Notes: a model not told the origin generated them from the letters alone. A stretch of 64,000 nt of DNA from Azospirillum lipoferum 4B (GCF_000283655.1 NC_016622.1:1-64000); one strand, 5' to 3'; shown: positions 51,829-61,554, counted from the stretch's first letter. Translations and numbers: made by a program.

Positions 51829-52358
51829 GCATCGAGATCACCGTGACGCCGGAGGGCGGTCCGGAGTCGACCACCGGCCGCCTGCGCTGGCCCGGCGGCG
51901 ATGTCGCCTGTGTGCTCGGCCGCGGCGGCGTGCGCGCCGACAAGCGGGAGGGCGACGGCGCCACCCCTGTCGGCCGCTTCGTGCTGCGCCGTGTCCTGTG
52001 GCGCGCCGACCGGCTGCCGCCGCCGGAAACCGGCCTGCCGCTCGGCGCCATCGCCGAGGAAGACGGCTGGTGCGACGCGCCGGAGGACACGGCCTACAAC
52101 CGTCCGGTCACGCGCCCCTATCCCGCCAGCCACGAGGCGATGTGGCGGGACGATCATGTCTACGACGTCGTGGTGGTGATGGGGCACAACGACGACCCGG
52201 TCGTGCCGGGACTTGGCAGCGCCGTGTTCATGCACCTGATCCGGCCGGACCGGGCGCCGACCGCCGGCTGCGTCGCGCTGGCCCCCGAGGACATGCTGCG
52301 CCTGTTGAAGGACTGCGGGCCGGGCAGCGCGCTGAGCGTCGCCGCACCGGCGGGATGA
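51825..52358 (+). CDS. L,D-transpeptidase-family (YkuD) protein
   Basis: 177 residues. The YkuD motif is present as GSAVFMHLIRPDRAPTAGCVAL, with H137 and catalytic C149. The family makes 3-3 cross-links or attaches proteins in peptidoglycan. This subgroup has no signal peptide visible at the N-terminus (MSIEITVTPEGG), so export is unexplained. It is translationally coupled to the upstream hypothetical gene. Confidence 0.88.
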   Translation: MSIEITVTPEGGPESTTGRLRWPGGDVACVLGRGGVRADKREGDGATPVGRFVLRRVLWRADRLPPPETGLPLGAIAEEDGWCDAPEDTAYNRPVTRPYPASHEAMWRDDHVYDVVVVMGHNDDPVVPGLGSAVFMHLIRPDRAPTAGCVALAPEDMLRLLKDCGPGSALSVAAPAG

Positions 52359-52384
52359 TGCGCCTGCCGGAGGACTGCGGGCCG

Positions 52385-53128
52385 TTATTCCGTGGGATAG
52401 GGGCGCGCGCCGAAGATCGCCGTGCCGACCCGCACATGGGTGGCACCGAACCGCACCGCAGTTTCGTAATCGCCGCTCATGCCCATGCTGATCTCGGCCA
52501 GTCCCAGCCGGCGCGCCATCTCCGCCAGCAGGGCGAAATGCATCGCCGGCTCCTCGTCCACCGGCGGGATGCACATCAGCCCGGTGACGGGCAGCCCCAG
52601 CCGGTCGCGGCAGTCGGCAAGGAAGGCTTCGACCTCGGCCGGGGCGATGCCGGCTTTCTGCGGCTCCTCGCCGGTGTTGACCTCGATGAGGCAGCGCGGG
52701 CGGCGGCCGGTCTTCGCCATCTCGTCGGCCAGTGCTTCGGCCAGCTTGGGGCGGTCCAGGGTCTGGATCACGTCGAACAGGGCGACGGCGTCCTTGACCT
52801 TGTTGGTCTGCAGCGGCCCGATCAGGTGCAGTTCCAGATCGGAAAAGCGCTCCTTCAGTGCCGGGAACTTGGCCTTGGCCTCCTGCACGCGGTTCTCGCC
52901 GAACACGCGCCGGCCGGCCGCCAGCGCTTCCTCCACCGCCTCGGCGGGGTGGGTCTTCGACACCGCGACCAGCGTCACCGTCTCCTCGCCGCGACCGCAG
53001 GCCGCAGCCGTTTCCGCAATGGCGCGGCGCACCGAGTCGAGACGGGCCGTCACGCTGTCGCCAATCGCGGAACCGCCTGTTTTGTCGCCGGTTTGCGTAT
53101 CTTTGCCAGTGCCCTGCGTCGTCGTCAT
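52385..53128 (-). CDS. YggS/PROSC-family pyridoxal phosphate homeostasis protein
   Basis: 247 residues, of which the first 22 are a Gly/Thr-rich extension. VTLVAVSKTHPAEAVEEALAAG contains the PLP-binding Lys; FGENRVQEAKAKF, ELHLIGPLQTNK and MGMSGDYETAVRFGATHVRVGTAIFG are family signatures. YggS binds PLP without known catalysis and balances PLP and amino acid pools. The start is ATG 53128. It is convergent with the L,D-transpeptidase gene. Confidence 0.93.
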   Translation of the reverse strand: MTTTQGTGKDTQTGDKTGGSAIGDSVTARLDSVRRAIAETAAACGRGEETVTLVAVSKTHPAEAVEEALAAGRRVFGENRVQEAKAKFPALKERFSDLELHLIGPLQTNKVKDAVALFDVIQTLDRPKLAEALADEMAKTGRRPRCLIEVNTGEEPQKAGIAPAEVEAFLADCRDRLGLPVTGLMCIPPVDEEPAMHFALLAEMARRLGLAEISMGMSGDYETAVRFGATHVRVGTAIFGARPYPTE

Positions 53129-53269
53129 GGCCGCCCCCAATCCGGTCGCTGCGGGTGTACAGCGCTTCAGCGGCGTGTTAGCGGACGGTTCGCGGAAACG
53201 CAAGCGCCCCAAAGCGTCCGGATGGGGGCGCCGGCATCGTCATCGTCTGCACATCGAGGAGACCTCCGC

Positions 53270-53857
53270 ATGCGGAGTCCGTTTCGTTCCCTGCTCTCCG
53301 CCAGCCTGCTTGCCGCCGCGGCCGTCTTGCCGGCAGCGCTGGGCGCCGGCCTGATTGCCGCCACCCCCGTCCGCGCCGAAGAACCCGCGAAACCCGCGCC
53401 GAAGGCCGCGGCCCCGGCGAAGCCCGCCGGCAAGCAGGGGAAGGCCAAGGTCATGGCGGGATCGCCGATGACCAAGGTCCGCTTCAGCGAGCCGGCCTAT
53501 CCGCTGACCGACGACGGCTCCTATCGCAGCTATATGGACAAGATCCTGGACGAATATGGCCGCCGTTGCGTGCGCCAGGAGCAGTTCGGCTGGGAGATCG
53601 CCAAGGACGACCAGGAGCGGCTGGACTTCATCTTCCAGGGCACGATGGCCAACTATGGCCGCATCGGCTACCTGCTGGGTGAAATCCACCCCAAGGCCGT
53701 GACCGATCCCGAGATCGTCGCCTTCCTCGCCGACCGCGAGAAGTCGCGCTACCTGCTGGTCTGGACGCCGCTGGAATCGTCGGTGCTGTTCATGATGTGC
53801 GAGACCGCGGACAAGAACGCCAAGCCGGAGCAGCCCAAGTCCGCCCCGAAGAAGTGA
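53270..53857 (+). CDS. Uncharacterised exported protein, 195 residues
   Basis: No family recognised. A signal peptide (LLSASLLAAAAVLPAALGAGL) ends around the VRAEEP segment and is followed by a Lys/Pro/Ala linker. A globular part begins VRFSEPAYPLTDDGSYRSYMDKILDEYGRRC and includes FIFQGTMANYGRIGYLLGEI. Two Cys in the mature part (RRCVRQ and MMCETA) could form a disulfide. ATG 53270 follows GAGGAG. A two-way terminator follows. Confidence 0.72.
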   Translation: MRSPFRSLLSASLLAAAAVLPAALGAGLIAATPVRAEEPAKPAPKAAAPAKPAGKQGKAKVMAGSPMTKVRFSEPAYPLTDDGSYRSYMDKILDEYGRRCVRQEQFGWEIAKDDQERLDFIFQGTMANYGRIGYLLGEIHPKAVTDPEIVAFLADREKSRYLLVWTPLESSVLFMMCETADKNAKPEQPKSAPKK

Positions 53858-53874
53858 GCGGCCTGAAAAACGCG

Positions 53875-53905
53875 AAGGCGGCGGATCGCTCCGCCGCCTT
53901 TTCCG
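53875..53905. terminator. Bidirectional terminator between convergent genes
   Basis: AAGGCGGCGGA (53875-53885) pairs with TCCGCCGCCTT (53890-53900) across TCGC. It is flanked by A-rich sequence before and TTTT after, so it can serve both the exported protein gene and the first porin gene. Confidence 0.8.
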
Positions 53906-53927
53906 TTTTCGGTCCGGAACCCGCCGC

Positions 53928-55016
53928 TCAGAAGGCGAAGCGGGTGTCCCACAGGATGATGTTGGCGTCGTTGTTCACGCCGCCGACCTTGTTGTCGAGA
54001 TAGCTGTATTCCAGGCCCGTGGTCAGGCCGGGAGCAACGGTGTAGGTCACGCCGGCTTGCCAGACATGGGCGCGGGAATTCAGGCCGGAGAAGTTGCTGT
54101 CGATGCCCTGGGCGTCGGTGTAGTTGGCCGCCAGGATGACCGGGCCCATGGTGTAGTTGACGCCGACGATCCAGAGCTGCTGGTCGTCCACCCCGCGGGT
54201 GCCGGTGGCATAGCCGCTGTCGCCGCTGAAAGCGTAGCTGCCGCCGACCTTGAACCCGGCATAGGACAGGTTGGCGCCGACATGGACCGAGGACAGATCC
54301 TCAAGACCGCTGGCCGCCTTGGCGAACTGGTAGGCAGCGCTCGCCTCCACGCCGAAGCCGCTGAACTCGCCCTTGTAGGTGGCCTGGATTTCGGCCATGT
54401 CGTGGTAGGCGGTGCTGTTCTTGACGCGGTTCACGTCGGTGTTGCTGCTGCCGTAGGTCGGTGTGTAGGCGGCGCCGACCTGGAAGCCGGAGTAGCTCGG
54501 CGACAGGTAGATGATCTTTGAACTGGCGTCGCCCGACTCCAGCGTGCGCAGGCTGCCCAGCACATAGGGGGCGCCGTTTGCACTGGCGTAATAGTTCAGG
54601 TACTGGGCGTCCGGCGACCCTTCGATGCCCTCGACGTTCGGGCCGATGATGCCGTATTCGTCCGAAAGGCCGTTGATCACGCCGCCCTGGATGGTGCCGA
54701 AGCTGCCGTTCACGAAGATGAACGCACGGTCGTTGTCGGTGCTGCGGTTGTTGCCGGTGCCGCTGGCGGCGCGCAAGCGCAGGCGGGCGCCGTATTCCAG
54801 GCCGTTGTCGGCCTTGGCGGTCGGCGTGATGGTCAGGCGGAAGCGGTTGGCGAACTCGGTCTGGCGAAGGCTGGTGTCGTTGTCCTGGTCGACGTAGGCC
54901 CCCTGGAAGTAGGCGTCGCCACCCAGCAGGATGTCGAACTTCGACTGGGCCGAGGCCGTGCCGCAGCCGGCGGTGAGGGCAACGGCTGCGCAGCCGATCA
55001 CGAGAGAGCGCTTCAT
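53928..55016 (-). CDS. Outer-membrane porin, copy 1 of 3
   Basis: A 362-residue Gram-negative porin. The signal peptide ends ASA/QSKFD; the mature protein alternates polar and aromatic residues as in 16-strand trimeric porins (YGARLRLRAA, SYAFSGDSGYA) and ends in Phe (WDTRFAF), the signal for BAM insertion. It is closely related to copy 2. Start ATG 55016. The promoter at 55095-55123 is almost the same as that of copy 2. Confidence 0.93.
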   Translation of the reverse strand: MKRSLVIGCAAVALTAGCGTASAQSKFDILLGGDAYFQGAYVDQDNDTSLRQTEFANRFRLTITPTAKADNGLEYGARLRLRAASGTGNNRSTDNDRAFIFVNGSFGTIQGGVINGLSDEYGIIGPNVEGIEGSPDAQYLNYYASANGAPYVLGSLRTLESGDASSKIIYLSPSYSGFQVGAAYTPTYGSSNTDVNRVKNSTAYHDMAEIQATYKGEFSGFGVEASAAYQFAKAASGLEDLSSVHVGANLSYAGFKVGGSYAFSGDSGYATGTRGVDDQQLWIVGVNYTMGPVILAANYTDAQGIDSNFSGLNSRAHVWQAGVTYTVAPGLTTGLEYSYLDNKVGGVNNDANIILWDTRFAF

Positions 55017-55094
55017 GGATGTCATCCTTGGTGCATGCATCCCGGCGGTCCTGATTGCGATCCCGGGGGGCCAGCGGTGTCATTGCATCCCATG

Positions 55095-55123
55095 ACTTAA
55101 TCCCGCACCCATCAGACCGGCAA
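55095..55123 (-). promoter_or_regulatory. Promoter of porin copy 1
   Basis: Minus strand: TTGCCG (55118-55123), 17-base spacer, TTAAGT (55095-55100). A second TTGCC lies just upstream, giving TTTGCCACTTGCC (55119-55131). Confidence 0.75.
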
Positions 55124-55392
55124 GTGGCAAAGAAACGGATAGTCATCGCATTCCGGATGCAGTTGCCAAGAAAGCACGGAATCCCGGATCATGTCGCTTC
55201 GGATGCTAAGGGACCGATGCTTTCCCGATGGTGACTTCATAGAATATCGCTGTAACCTCAGTCGAATGGGGTAATCAGCTTGGCGGAGAGCAGCGATGAG
55301 CCGGTCAAAAGCTGAAACAACTGGGGGAAGCGGAAGCTCTACTTTGACGGAAGTGCGGCCATGTTGCGGCACCTCGTCGTCCCGGCGGCGCA

Positions 55393-55458
55393 CATGAAAA
55401 AGTCCGCCGGAGCGGACAAAAAAAGAGGCGGCGGATTTCTCCGCCGCCCTCGCGTTTG
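55393..55458 (-). terminator. Tandem terminators of porin copy 2
   Basis: On the minus strand a GGGCGGCGGA-GAAA-TCCGCCGCC hairpin followed by a long T run is succeeded by GTCCGC-TCCG-GCGGAC and TTTTT, two terminators in series. Confidence 0.85.
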
Positions 55459-55477
55459 CTGCCAGGAAACCCGTCCC

Positions 55478-56575
55478 TTAGAAGGAGAAGCGGGTATCCC
55501 ACAGAACGATGTTGGCGTCGTTGTTCACGCCGCCCGACTTGTTGTCGACGTAGCTGTATTCCAGGCCCGTGGTCAGGCCCGGGGCGACGGTGTAGGTCAC
55601 GCCGGCCTGATAGATGTGGGCGCGGGCATAGTCGGACGCGGTGGCGGCGCCGGTGCCGACATTGGCACCCTTGGCGTCGGTATAGGTGGCGGCCAGGATG
55701 ACCGGACCCAGGGTGTACTGCGCACCGACCAGCCAGATCTGGTTGTCGTCGACGCCGCGATGGCCCTTGGCATAGCCGCTGTCGCCGCTGAAGGCATAGC
55801 TGCCGCCGAGGGCGAAGGCACCGTAGGTCACGGTGGCGCCGGCATGCACCGACGACAGGTCTTCCAGACCGCTACGGGCTTCGGCGAACTGGTAGGCAAC
55901 GCTGCCTTCCAGGCCGACGCCACCGAAGGCGCCCTTATAGTAGGCCTGGATTTCGCCCATGTCCTTGTAGGCCGAGCTGTCCTTGCGACGGTTCACGTCG
56001 GTGTTGCTGCTGCCGTAGGTCGGGGTGTAGGCGGCGGACAGCTTGAAGCCGGAGAAGCTCGGCGTCGAGTAGACGATCTTCGTGCTGGCGTCGCCCGACT
56101 CCAGGGCGCGCAGCGAGCCGGTCACGTACGGCAGCGAGGTCACGCCGTAGTAGGAGCCGTACCAGCCGTCCGGGCTGCCCGAAATGCCGTCCACGTTCGG
56201 ACCGATCACGCCCGAGTCGTCCGACGGGCCGTTGACCACGCCGGCCTGGACCGAACCGAAGGTGCCGTTCACGAAGATGAACGCACGGTCCGAGTCGGTG
56301 GTGCGGGAGTTGCCGGTGCCGTTGGAGGCGCGCAGACGCAGGCGGGCGCCGTATTCCAGGCCGTTGTCGGCCTTGGCGGTCGGCGTGACGGTCAGGCGGA
56401 AGCGGTTGGCGAACTCGGTCTGGCGCAGGCCGTTGTCGTTGTCCTGGTCGACGTAGGCACCCTGGAAGAAGGCGTCGCCGCCCAGCAGGACGTCGAACTT
56501 GGACTGGGCCGAGGCGGTGCCGCAGCCGGCGGCGAGGGCAACGGCGGCGCAGCCGATGACGAGAGAGCGCTTCAT
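55478..56575 (-). CDS. Outer-membrane porin, copy 2 of 3
   Basis: 365 residues, same architecture as copy 1: signal peptide to ASA/QSKFD, porin repeats, C-terminal WDTRFSF. It shares long identical stretches with copy 1, for example AYVDQDND and FANRFRLT, so the two arose by recent duplication. The variable parts lie in segments that are external loops in porins (around residues 115-160). Start ATG 56575; own promoter and tandem terminators. Confidence 0.93.
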   Translation of the reverse strand: MKRSLVIGCAAVALAAGCGTASAQSKFDVLLGGDAFFQGAYVDQDNDNGLRQTEFANRFRLTVTPTAKADNGLEYGARLRLRASNGTGNSRTTDSDRAFIFVNGTFGSVQAGVVNGPSDDSGVIGPNVDGISGSPDGWYGSYYGVTSLPYVTGSLRALESGDASTKIVYSTPSFSGFKLSAAYTPTYGSSNTDVNRRKDSSAYKDMGEIQAYYKGAFGGVGLEGSVAYQFAEARSGLEDLSSVHAGATVTYGAFALGGSYAFSGDSGYAKGHRGVDDNQIWLVGAQYTLGPVILAATYTDAKGANVGTGAATASDYARAHIYQAGVTYTVAPGLTTGLEYSYVDNKSGGVNNDANIVLWDTRFSF

Positions 56576-56640
56576 GGATTGTCCATCCTTGTGCGTACGC
56601 CCCGTATGACCGGGAGCGCGCGGTTGTCTTTGTAGCTATG

Positions 56641-56669
56641 ACTTAACCGCGCGCTGTTTCGGCCGGCAA
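56641..56669 (-). promoter_or_regulatory. Promoter of porin copy 2
   Basis: Minus strand: TTGCCG (56664-56669), 17-base spacer, TTAAGT (56641-56646), with TTTGCCTCTTGCC (56665-56677) at the -35. Confidence 0.75.
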
Positions 56670-56821
56670 GAGGCAAACTGCAGTGCTTCCACGCATCCGC
56701 AACACAGTTGCAACAAAAGCACACGGATAACCTACTGAAATATATAGAAAAATGCGATGCGCCAAATTTTTGGCGCATTTGCAGCCCTGAATTTGGGCGA
56801 CTTGCCTGAACAATGCGCAAC

Positions 56822-56850
56822 AAAAAAGGCGGTGACCGAAGCCACCGCCC
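56822..56850 (-). terminator. Terminator of porin copy 3
   Basis: Minus strand: GGCGGTG and CACCGCC form a stem around GCTTCGGT, followed by TTTTTT. Confidence 0.85.
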
Positions 56851-56887
56851 TTCTTGACCGTTGCCGGACGTCCGATCAGAAGACCGA

Positions 56888-58033
56888 TTAGAACGCCAGG
56901 ATCGAGCGAACCAGCACGACGTTGCCCTTGTCGTCCGCCGCCGAAGCGTCGTTGTCCAGGTCGAAGTAGTCGTACTGAGCCTGCAGCGTCAGGCCCGGAG
57001 CGACGGTGTAGCCGACACCGATTTCGTAGACCTGCAACTCGCGGTCGCCGGTGGTGCCGAGCGAACCAGCGTCCTTGCCGTTCTTGTAGTTGGCACCGAC
57101 AACGATCGGGCCGGTGGTGTACTGAGCGCCAACCGTCCAGTTGCGGGTGGTTTCGGTGAACACGCCGGTACGCTCGTTCTGGCCCGACTTGCCGTAGTCG
57201 ATGTAGCTGCCGCCCAGAGTGAAGCCGGCGTAGCCGACGTTCGCGCCGAGCTGCCAGGCGTTCAGGTCCTTGTAGTTCGAACCGACGACATCGTCGACCG
57301 CACGGCCCCACATGTAGCCGGCGCTCGCCTTGACGGTCACGCCGCCGAAGGTGTTGTTGTAGTTCGCACCGACTTCCACCATGTCCTGGTAGATGCCGTT
57401 GGACGTGCCGGCCAGGGTGCCCGTCGGCTTGGAGCGGCTGATGTCGGTGTTGGAGCTGTCGTTACGCGGGGTATAGCTCGCGCCCAGCTGCAGGCCGGCC
57501 ATGCGCGGCGAGAAGTAGACGATCTTGGTCGAGTTCGCGTCGGGAGCGATCGACGGGTTCAGGATGCTGTTACCGGTGACCGTGCCAGCGGTGCTGGAGG
57601 GCAGGTTGATCCAGGCGGTAACGTCGTCATAGGCACCGAGCTTCAGGTAATCCATCGACGCCGTGACATAGGTCTCGTCGTTGAAGGAGTTGCTGACGCC
57701 CATGCGGACCTGACCGAAGGTGCCCTGCGCGAAGATGTAAGCGCGGTCGGCATCGGTGGTGCGCGTGTTGCTGGCGCCGCTGTTGGCACGCAGACGCATG
57801 CGGGCACCGTACTCCAGGCCGTTGTCGGCCTTGGCGGACGGGATGATGTTGATGCGCATGCGGTTGCGGAATTCGGTCGAACGCAGGCCGGAGTCCACAT
57901 CCTGATCGACGTAGCCGGCTTCGAAGTAGGCGTCGCCGCCGACCTTGACATCGAACTTGGCCTGGGCGTTGGCGGCGCCAGCGCCGAGGGCGAGAGCGGC
58001 GGCGGCAGCGCCGGCCAGCAGATAACGGTTCAT
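56888..58033 (-). CDS. Outer-membrane porin, copy 3 of 3
   Basis: 381 residues, more divergent than copies 1 and 2. The signal peptide MNRYLLAGAAAAALALGAGAANA is cleaved before QAKFDVK, and the C-terminus is VLVRSILAF. DAYFEAGYVDQDVDSGLR and KADNGLEYGARMRLRA show common ancestry with the other two. Start ATG 58033. Its promoter shares the TTTGCCNCTTGC motif but has a weaker -10. Confidence 0.92.
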   Translation of the reverse strand: MNRYLLAGAAAAALALGAGAANAQAKFDVKVGGDAYFEAGYVDQDVDSGLRSTEFRNRMRINIIPSAKADNGLEYGARMRLRANSGASNTRTTDADRAYIFAQGTFGQVRMGVSNSFNDETYVTASMDYLKLGAYDDVTAWINLPSSTAGTVTGNSILNPSIAPDANSTKIVYFSPRMAGLQLGASYTPRNDSSNTDISRSKPTGTLAGTSNGIYQDMVEVGANYNNTFGGVTVKASAGYMWGRAVDDVVGSNYKDLNAWQLGANVGYAGFTLGGSYIDYGKSGQNERTGVFTETTRNWTVGAQYTTGPIVVGANYKNGKDAGSLGTTGDRELQVYEIGVGYTVAPGLTLQAQYDYFDLDNDASAADDKGNVVLVRSILAF

Positions 58034-58368
58034 GATTGTTGCCTCCATCCTGGCAGCAGATGTTTCAGCCTGGTTGACGTCCTGGCTGAGACTTTCGTAC
58101 GCACCCCCGCCCTTGCCAGCAAGCGGCAAATCTCCGTGATTGCTGCATTGGGGGGACAGTGTGTCGCACGGAGCACACTAAGAGGGGCGCCTCCGGCCTG
58201 TCCGCCACAGTCGAGCCGGGCAGGGGTGGACTGTTGTCGTCCTGTTGTGACGGGGCGGGGCAAAGACGCATCCGCTGTTGCGTGGGGCCGTCCACTTATG
58301 GTCTGTTCACCGGCATTCCGCGCGTGACTCGCGCGCGGCAACCCCTTTTCTGAACCGGGTTCCCGACC
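58034..58368. other. Divergent region between porin 3 and DUF3576 genes (335 bases)
   Basis: The left part carries the porin promoter. The right part must carry the DUF3576 promoter, but I could not find a convincing one. No small gene or RNA is recognised. Confidence 0.45.
58094..58122 (-). promoter_or_regulatory. Promoter of porin copy 3
   Basis: Minus strand: TTGCTG (58117-58122), 17-base spacer, TACGAA (58094-58099), preceded by TTTGCCGCTTGCT (58118-58130), the same motif as the other porin promoters. Confidence 0.6.
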
Positions 58369-58908
58369 ATGCGCCGTTCGACCGCCCTTCGCCTTGTCCC
58401 TGTACTGCTCGCGGCTTCCGTCTCGATCGCCGGCTGCGCAAGCTGGGGCGGCAAGACCGAAACCGTCGAAGAGCAGATGAAGAACAAGGACTACAAGTTC
58501 GGCAGCCTGCTCGGCACCGATGGCGGCTTGAACCTGTTCGGCAAGAACAAGCGCGGCGGCGACCAGGACAGCGCTGGCGGCATCGGCGTCAACAGCTTCC
58601 TGTGGCGCGCCTCGCTCGACACGCTCTCCTTCATGCCGATCGCCTCTGCCGATCCGTTCGGCGGCGTGATCCTGACCGACTGGTACACCCCGCCCGATTC
58701 GCCGAACGAGCGCTTCAAGGTCAACCTCTACATCATGGACCGCCAGCTGCGTGCCGATGGTGTCCGGGTTTCGGTGTTCAAGCAGCAGCGCACGGGCAAC
58801 GACTGGCGCGACATCAGCGTCGGTCCGGAGACCGCCGGCCAGCTGGAGGATGCGGTGCTGACCCGCGCCCGGCAGCTTCGCGTGTCGCAGAACGCCGCCA
58901 CCCGCTGA
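58369..58908 (+). CDS. DUF3576-family lipoprotein
   Basis: 179 residues. The signal peptide ends in SIAGC, a lipobox. The mature part shows GGIGVNSFLWRASLDTLSFMPIASADPFGGVILTDWY, the DUF3576 core, conserved in alphaproteobacteria immediately upstream of leuS. It is probably an envelope lipoprotein of unknown role. The gene lies 75 bases before leuS with a perfect palindrome between. Confidence 0.88.
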   Translation: MRRSTALRLVPVLLAASVSIAGCASWGGKTETVEEQMKNKDYKFGSLLGTDGGLNLFGKNKRGGDQDSAGGIGVNSFLWRASLDTLSFMPIASADPFGGVILTDWYTPPDSPNERFKVNLYIMDRQLRADGVRVSVFKQQRTGNDWRDISVGPETAGQLEDAVLTRARQLRVSQNAATR

Positions 58909-58923
58909 GGCGGCGGCCTGCCC

Positions 58924-58943
58924 CCCGGGGGGTACCCCCCGGG
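58924..58943. repeat. Perfect 20-base GC palindrome
   Basis: CCCGGGGGGTACCCCCCGGG is fully self-complementary and lies between the DUF3576 gene and leuS. It can form a hairpin and may attenuate read-through; there is no T run. Confidence 0.65.
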
Positions 58944-58983
58944 CCTTCGAGCATCTGGTACAACGGAAAACGGCGTCGCGCTC

Positions 58984-61554
58984 ATGTCGCGTTACAATGT
59001 CAAGGAAACCGAGGCGAAGTGGCAGGGCGTGTGGGACGGCAAGGGCTGTTTCACCGCACGCGAGGACGCTTCCCGGCCCAAATACTATGTGTTGGAGATG
59101 TTCCCCTATCCGTCGGGGCGCATCCACATGGGCCACGTCCGCAACTACACCATCGGCGACGTGATCGCGCGCTTCAAGCGCGCCAAGGGCTTCAACGTCC
59201 TGCACCCGATGGGCTGGGACGCCTTCGGCCTGCCGGCCGAGAACGCCGCGCTTGAGAAGAAGGTCCATCCCGCCGCCTGGACGCGCGAGAACATCGCGAC
59301 CATGCGCGGGCAGCTGAAGACGATGGGCCTGTCCATCGACTGGGACCGCGAGATCGCCACCTGCGACGTGGAGTATTACCGCCACGAGCAGAAGATGTTC
59401 CTGGATTTCCTCAAGGCCGGCCTCGCCTATCGCAAGGAAAGCTGGGTGAACTGGGACCCGGTGGACAACACCGTTCTCGCCAACGAGCAGGTGATCGACG
59501 GCCGCGGCTGGCGCACCGGCGCGCTGGTGGAAAAGCGCAAGCTGTCGCAGTGGTTCCTGAAGATCACCGCCTATGCCGAAGACCTGCTGAAGGGCCTGGA
59601 GACGCTGGACCGCTGGCCCGAGCGCGTCCGCATCATGCAGGAGAACTGGATCGGCAAGTCCACCGGCGTCCGTTTCCGCTTCAAGATCAAGGGTCGCGAA
59701 GAGGAGCTGGAGGTCTTCACGACTAGGCCCGACACTCTGTTCGGCGCCTCCTTCGCCGCGATCTCCCCGAATCACCCGCTGGCGGCCGAGCTGGCCGCGT
59801 CCAGCCCGGAACTGGCCGAGTTCATTGCCGAGTGCAACCGGCTGGGCACCAGCGAGGAAGCGATCGAGACGGCGGAGAAGCGCGGCTTCGACACCGGGCT
59901 GAAGGTCGTGCATCCCTTCGATTCGTCGTGGGAACTGCCGGTCTATGTCGCCAACTTCGTGCTGATGGAATACGGCACCGGCGCGATCTTCGCCTGCCCG
60001 GCGCATGACCAGCGCGACCTGGATTTCGCCCGCAAGTACAACCTGCCGGTCCGTCCGGTGGTGATCCCGGCCGATGCCGATCCTGCAGCCTTCGAGGTCG
60101 GGACCGAGGCCTACACCGGCCCCGGCGTGCTGCGGAACTCCGCCTTCCTCGACGGACTCGACACCGAGTCGGCCAAGGAAGAGGCCGGCAAGCGGCTGGA
60201 GGCGGCAGGCCAGGGCGAGCGCACCACCCAGTACCGCCTGCGCGACTGGGGCGTGTCGCGCCAGCGCTATTGGGGCTGCCCGATCCCGGTGATCCACTGC
60301 GAGTCGTGTGGCATCGTTCCGGTTCCGGACGACCAGCTGCCGGTCGTGCTGCCGGAGGACGTGACCTTCGACAAGCCCGGCAACCCGCTGGCCCATCATC
60401 CGACCTGGAAGCACACCAACTGCCCGACCTGCGGCAAGCCGGCGCTGCGCGAGACGGACACCTTCGATACCTTTATCGAGTCGTCCTGGTATTTCGCCCG
60501 ATTCTGCTCGCCGAAGACCGAGGATGCGGCCTTCAACCGCGAGGCGGTCGATTACTGGCTGGGTGTCGACCAGTATATCGGCGGCATCGAGCATGCGGTC
60601 CTGCACCTGCTCTACAGCCGCTTCTGGACGCGCGCCCTGAAGACCTGCGGCTACCTGAACCTGGACGAGCCGTTCACCGGCCTGTTCACCCAGGGCATGG
60701 TCAACCACGAGACCTACAAGGATGCCGGCACCGGCGCCTGGCTGGCCCCGACCGACCTGACCAGGAACGACAAGGGCGAGTGGGTCCGGGCCGACAGCGG
60801 CGCGCCGGTCACCGTTGGCCGCGTCGAGAAGATGTCGAAGTCCAAGAAGAACGTGGTGGATCCGGCGCACATCATCGGCACCTACGGCGCCGACGCCGCC
60901 CGCCTGTTCATGCTGTCCGACAGCCCGCCGGAACGCGATCTGGAATGGACCGAGGCCGGCATCGACGGCGCCTGGCGCTACATCAACCGCCTGTGGCGGA
61001 TGGTGACCGAGGCGCCGGTGGAGCTGCCCGCCGCCGGCACGCCCACGCCTGAGTCGTTCGGTCCGAAGGCCGAAGCCGCCCGCCGTCTGGTCCACAAGAC
61101 CATGGCCGGCGTGTCCGAGGATCTGGACAAGTTCCGCTTCAACAAGGCGGTCGCCCGCGTCCGCGAGCTGTCCAACGCGCTGGGCGAGCTGGACGGCAAG
61201 GGCGAGGGCGAGGCCTGGGTCCTGCGCGAGGGCTTCGAGTCGCTGGTCCGCCTCGTCGGTCCGATGATGCCGCATCTGGGTGAGGAGCTGTGGGCCCAGC
61301 TGGGCCACGCCACGCTGCTGGCCGACCAGCCCTGGCCGGAGGCCGACCCCGCCCTGGTGGTGGAGGACAGCGTCAAGGTCGCGGTCCAGGTCAACGGCAA
61401 GCTGCGCGCCACGCTGGAACTGCCGCGCGACATGGACAAGGATGCGGCGGAGCAGGCGGCGCTGGCCGATGCCAACGTCCAGCGTGCCATGGACGGCAAG
61501 CCGGCCCGCAAGGTCATCGTCGTCCCGAACCGGGTGATCAATGTCGTCGTCTGA
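58984..61554 (+). CDS. leuS: Leucyl-tRNA synthetase
   Basis: An 856-residue class I synthetase that charges tRNA-Leu. The HIGH motif is [11 protein letters not shown], the KMSKS motif is EKMSKSKKN, and a CP1 editing domain (about 225-410; [13 protein letters not shown]) hydrolyses mischarged tRNA. Zinc-type CxxC pairs appear in HCESCG and CPTCG. The C-terminal domain ends [18 protein letters not shown] 58984 is used. The end overlaps lptE by 14 bases, so leuS, lptE and holA form an operon. Confidence 0.98.
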   Translation: MSRYNVKETEAKWQGVWDGKGCFTAREDASRPKYYVLEMFPYPSGRIHMGHVRNYTIGDVIARFKRAKGFNVLHPMGWDAFGLPAENAALEKKVHPAAWTRENIATMRGQLKTMGLSIDWDREIATCDVEYYRHEQKMFLDFLKAGLAYRKESWVNWDPVDNTVLANEQVIDGRGWRTGALVEKRKLSQWFLKITAYAEDLLKGLETLDRWPERVRIMQENWIGKSTGVRFRFKIKGREEELEVFTTRPDTLFGASFAAISPNHPLAAELAASSPELAEFIAECNRLGTSEEAIETAEKRGFDTGLKVVHPFDSSWELPVYVANFVLMEYGTGAIFACPAHDQRDLDFARKYNLPVRPVVIPADADPAAFEVGTEAYTGPGVLRNSAFLDGLDTESAKEEAGKRLEAAGQGERTTQYRLRDWGVSRQRYWGCPIPVIHCESCGIVPVPDDQLPVVLPEDVTFDKPGNPLAHHPTWKHTNCPTCGKPALRETDTFDTFIESSWYFARFCSPKTEDAAFNREAVDYWLGVDQYIGGIEHAVLHLLYSRFWTRALKTCGYLNLDEPFTGLFTQGMVNHETYKDAGTGAWLAPTDLTRNDKGEWVRADSGAPVTVGRVEKMSKSKKNVVDPAHIIGTYGADAARLFMLSDSPPERDLEWTEAGIDGAWRYINRLWRMVTEAPVELPAAGTPTPESFGPKAEAARRLVHKTMAGVSEDLDKFRFNKAVARVRELSNALGELDGKGEGEAWVLREGFESLVRLVGPMMPHLGEELWAQLGHATLLADQPWPEADPALVVEDSVKVAVQVNGKLRATLELPRDMDKDAAEQAALADANVQRAMDGKPARKVIVVPNRVINVVV

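Larger units (their letters stand above)
55017..55477. other. Region between porin copies 1 and 2 (461 bases)
   Basis: It holds the promoter and 5' leader of copy 1 and, at its right end, tandem terminators of copy 2. The middle (about 55140-55390) shows no gene or RNA that I recognise. Confidence 0.5.
56576..56887. other. Region between porin copies 2 and 3 (312 bases)
   Basis: It contains the copy 2 promoter and leader, an AT-rich patch at about 56720-56780, and the terminator of copy 3. No gene is seen. Confidence 0.5.
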
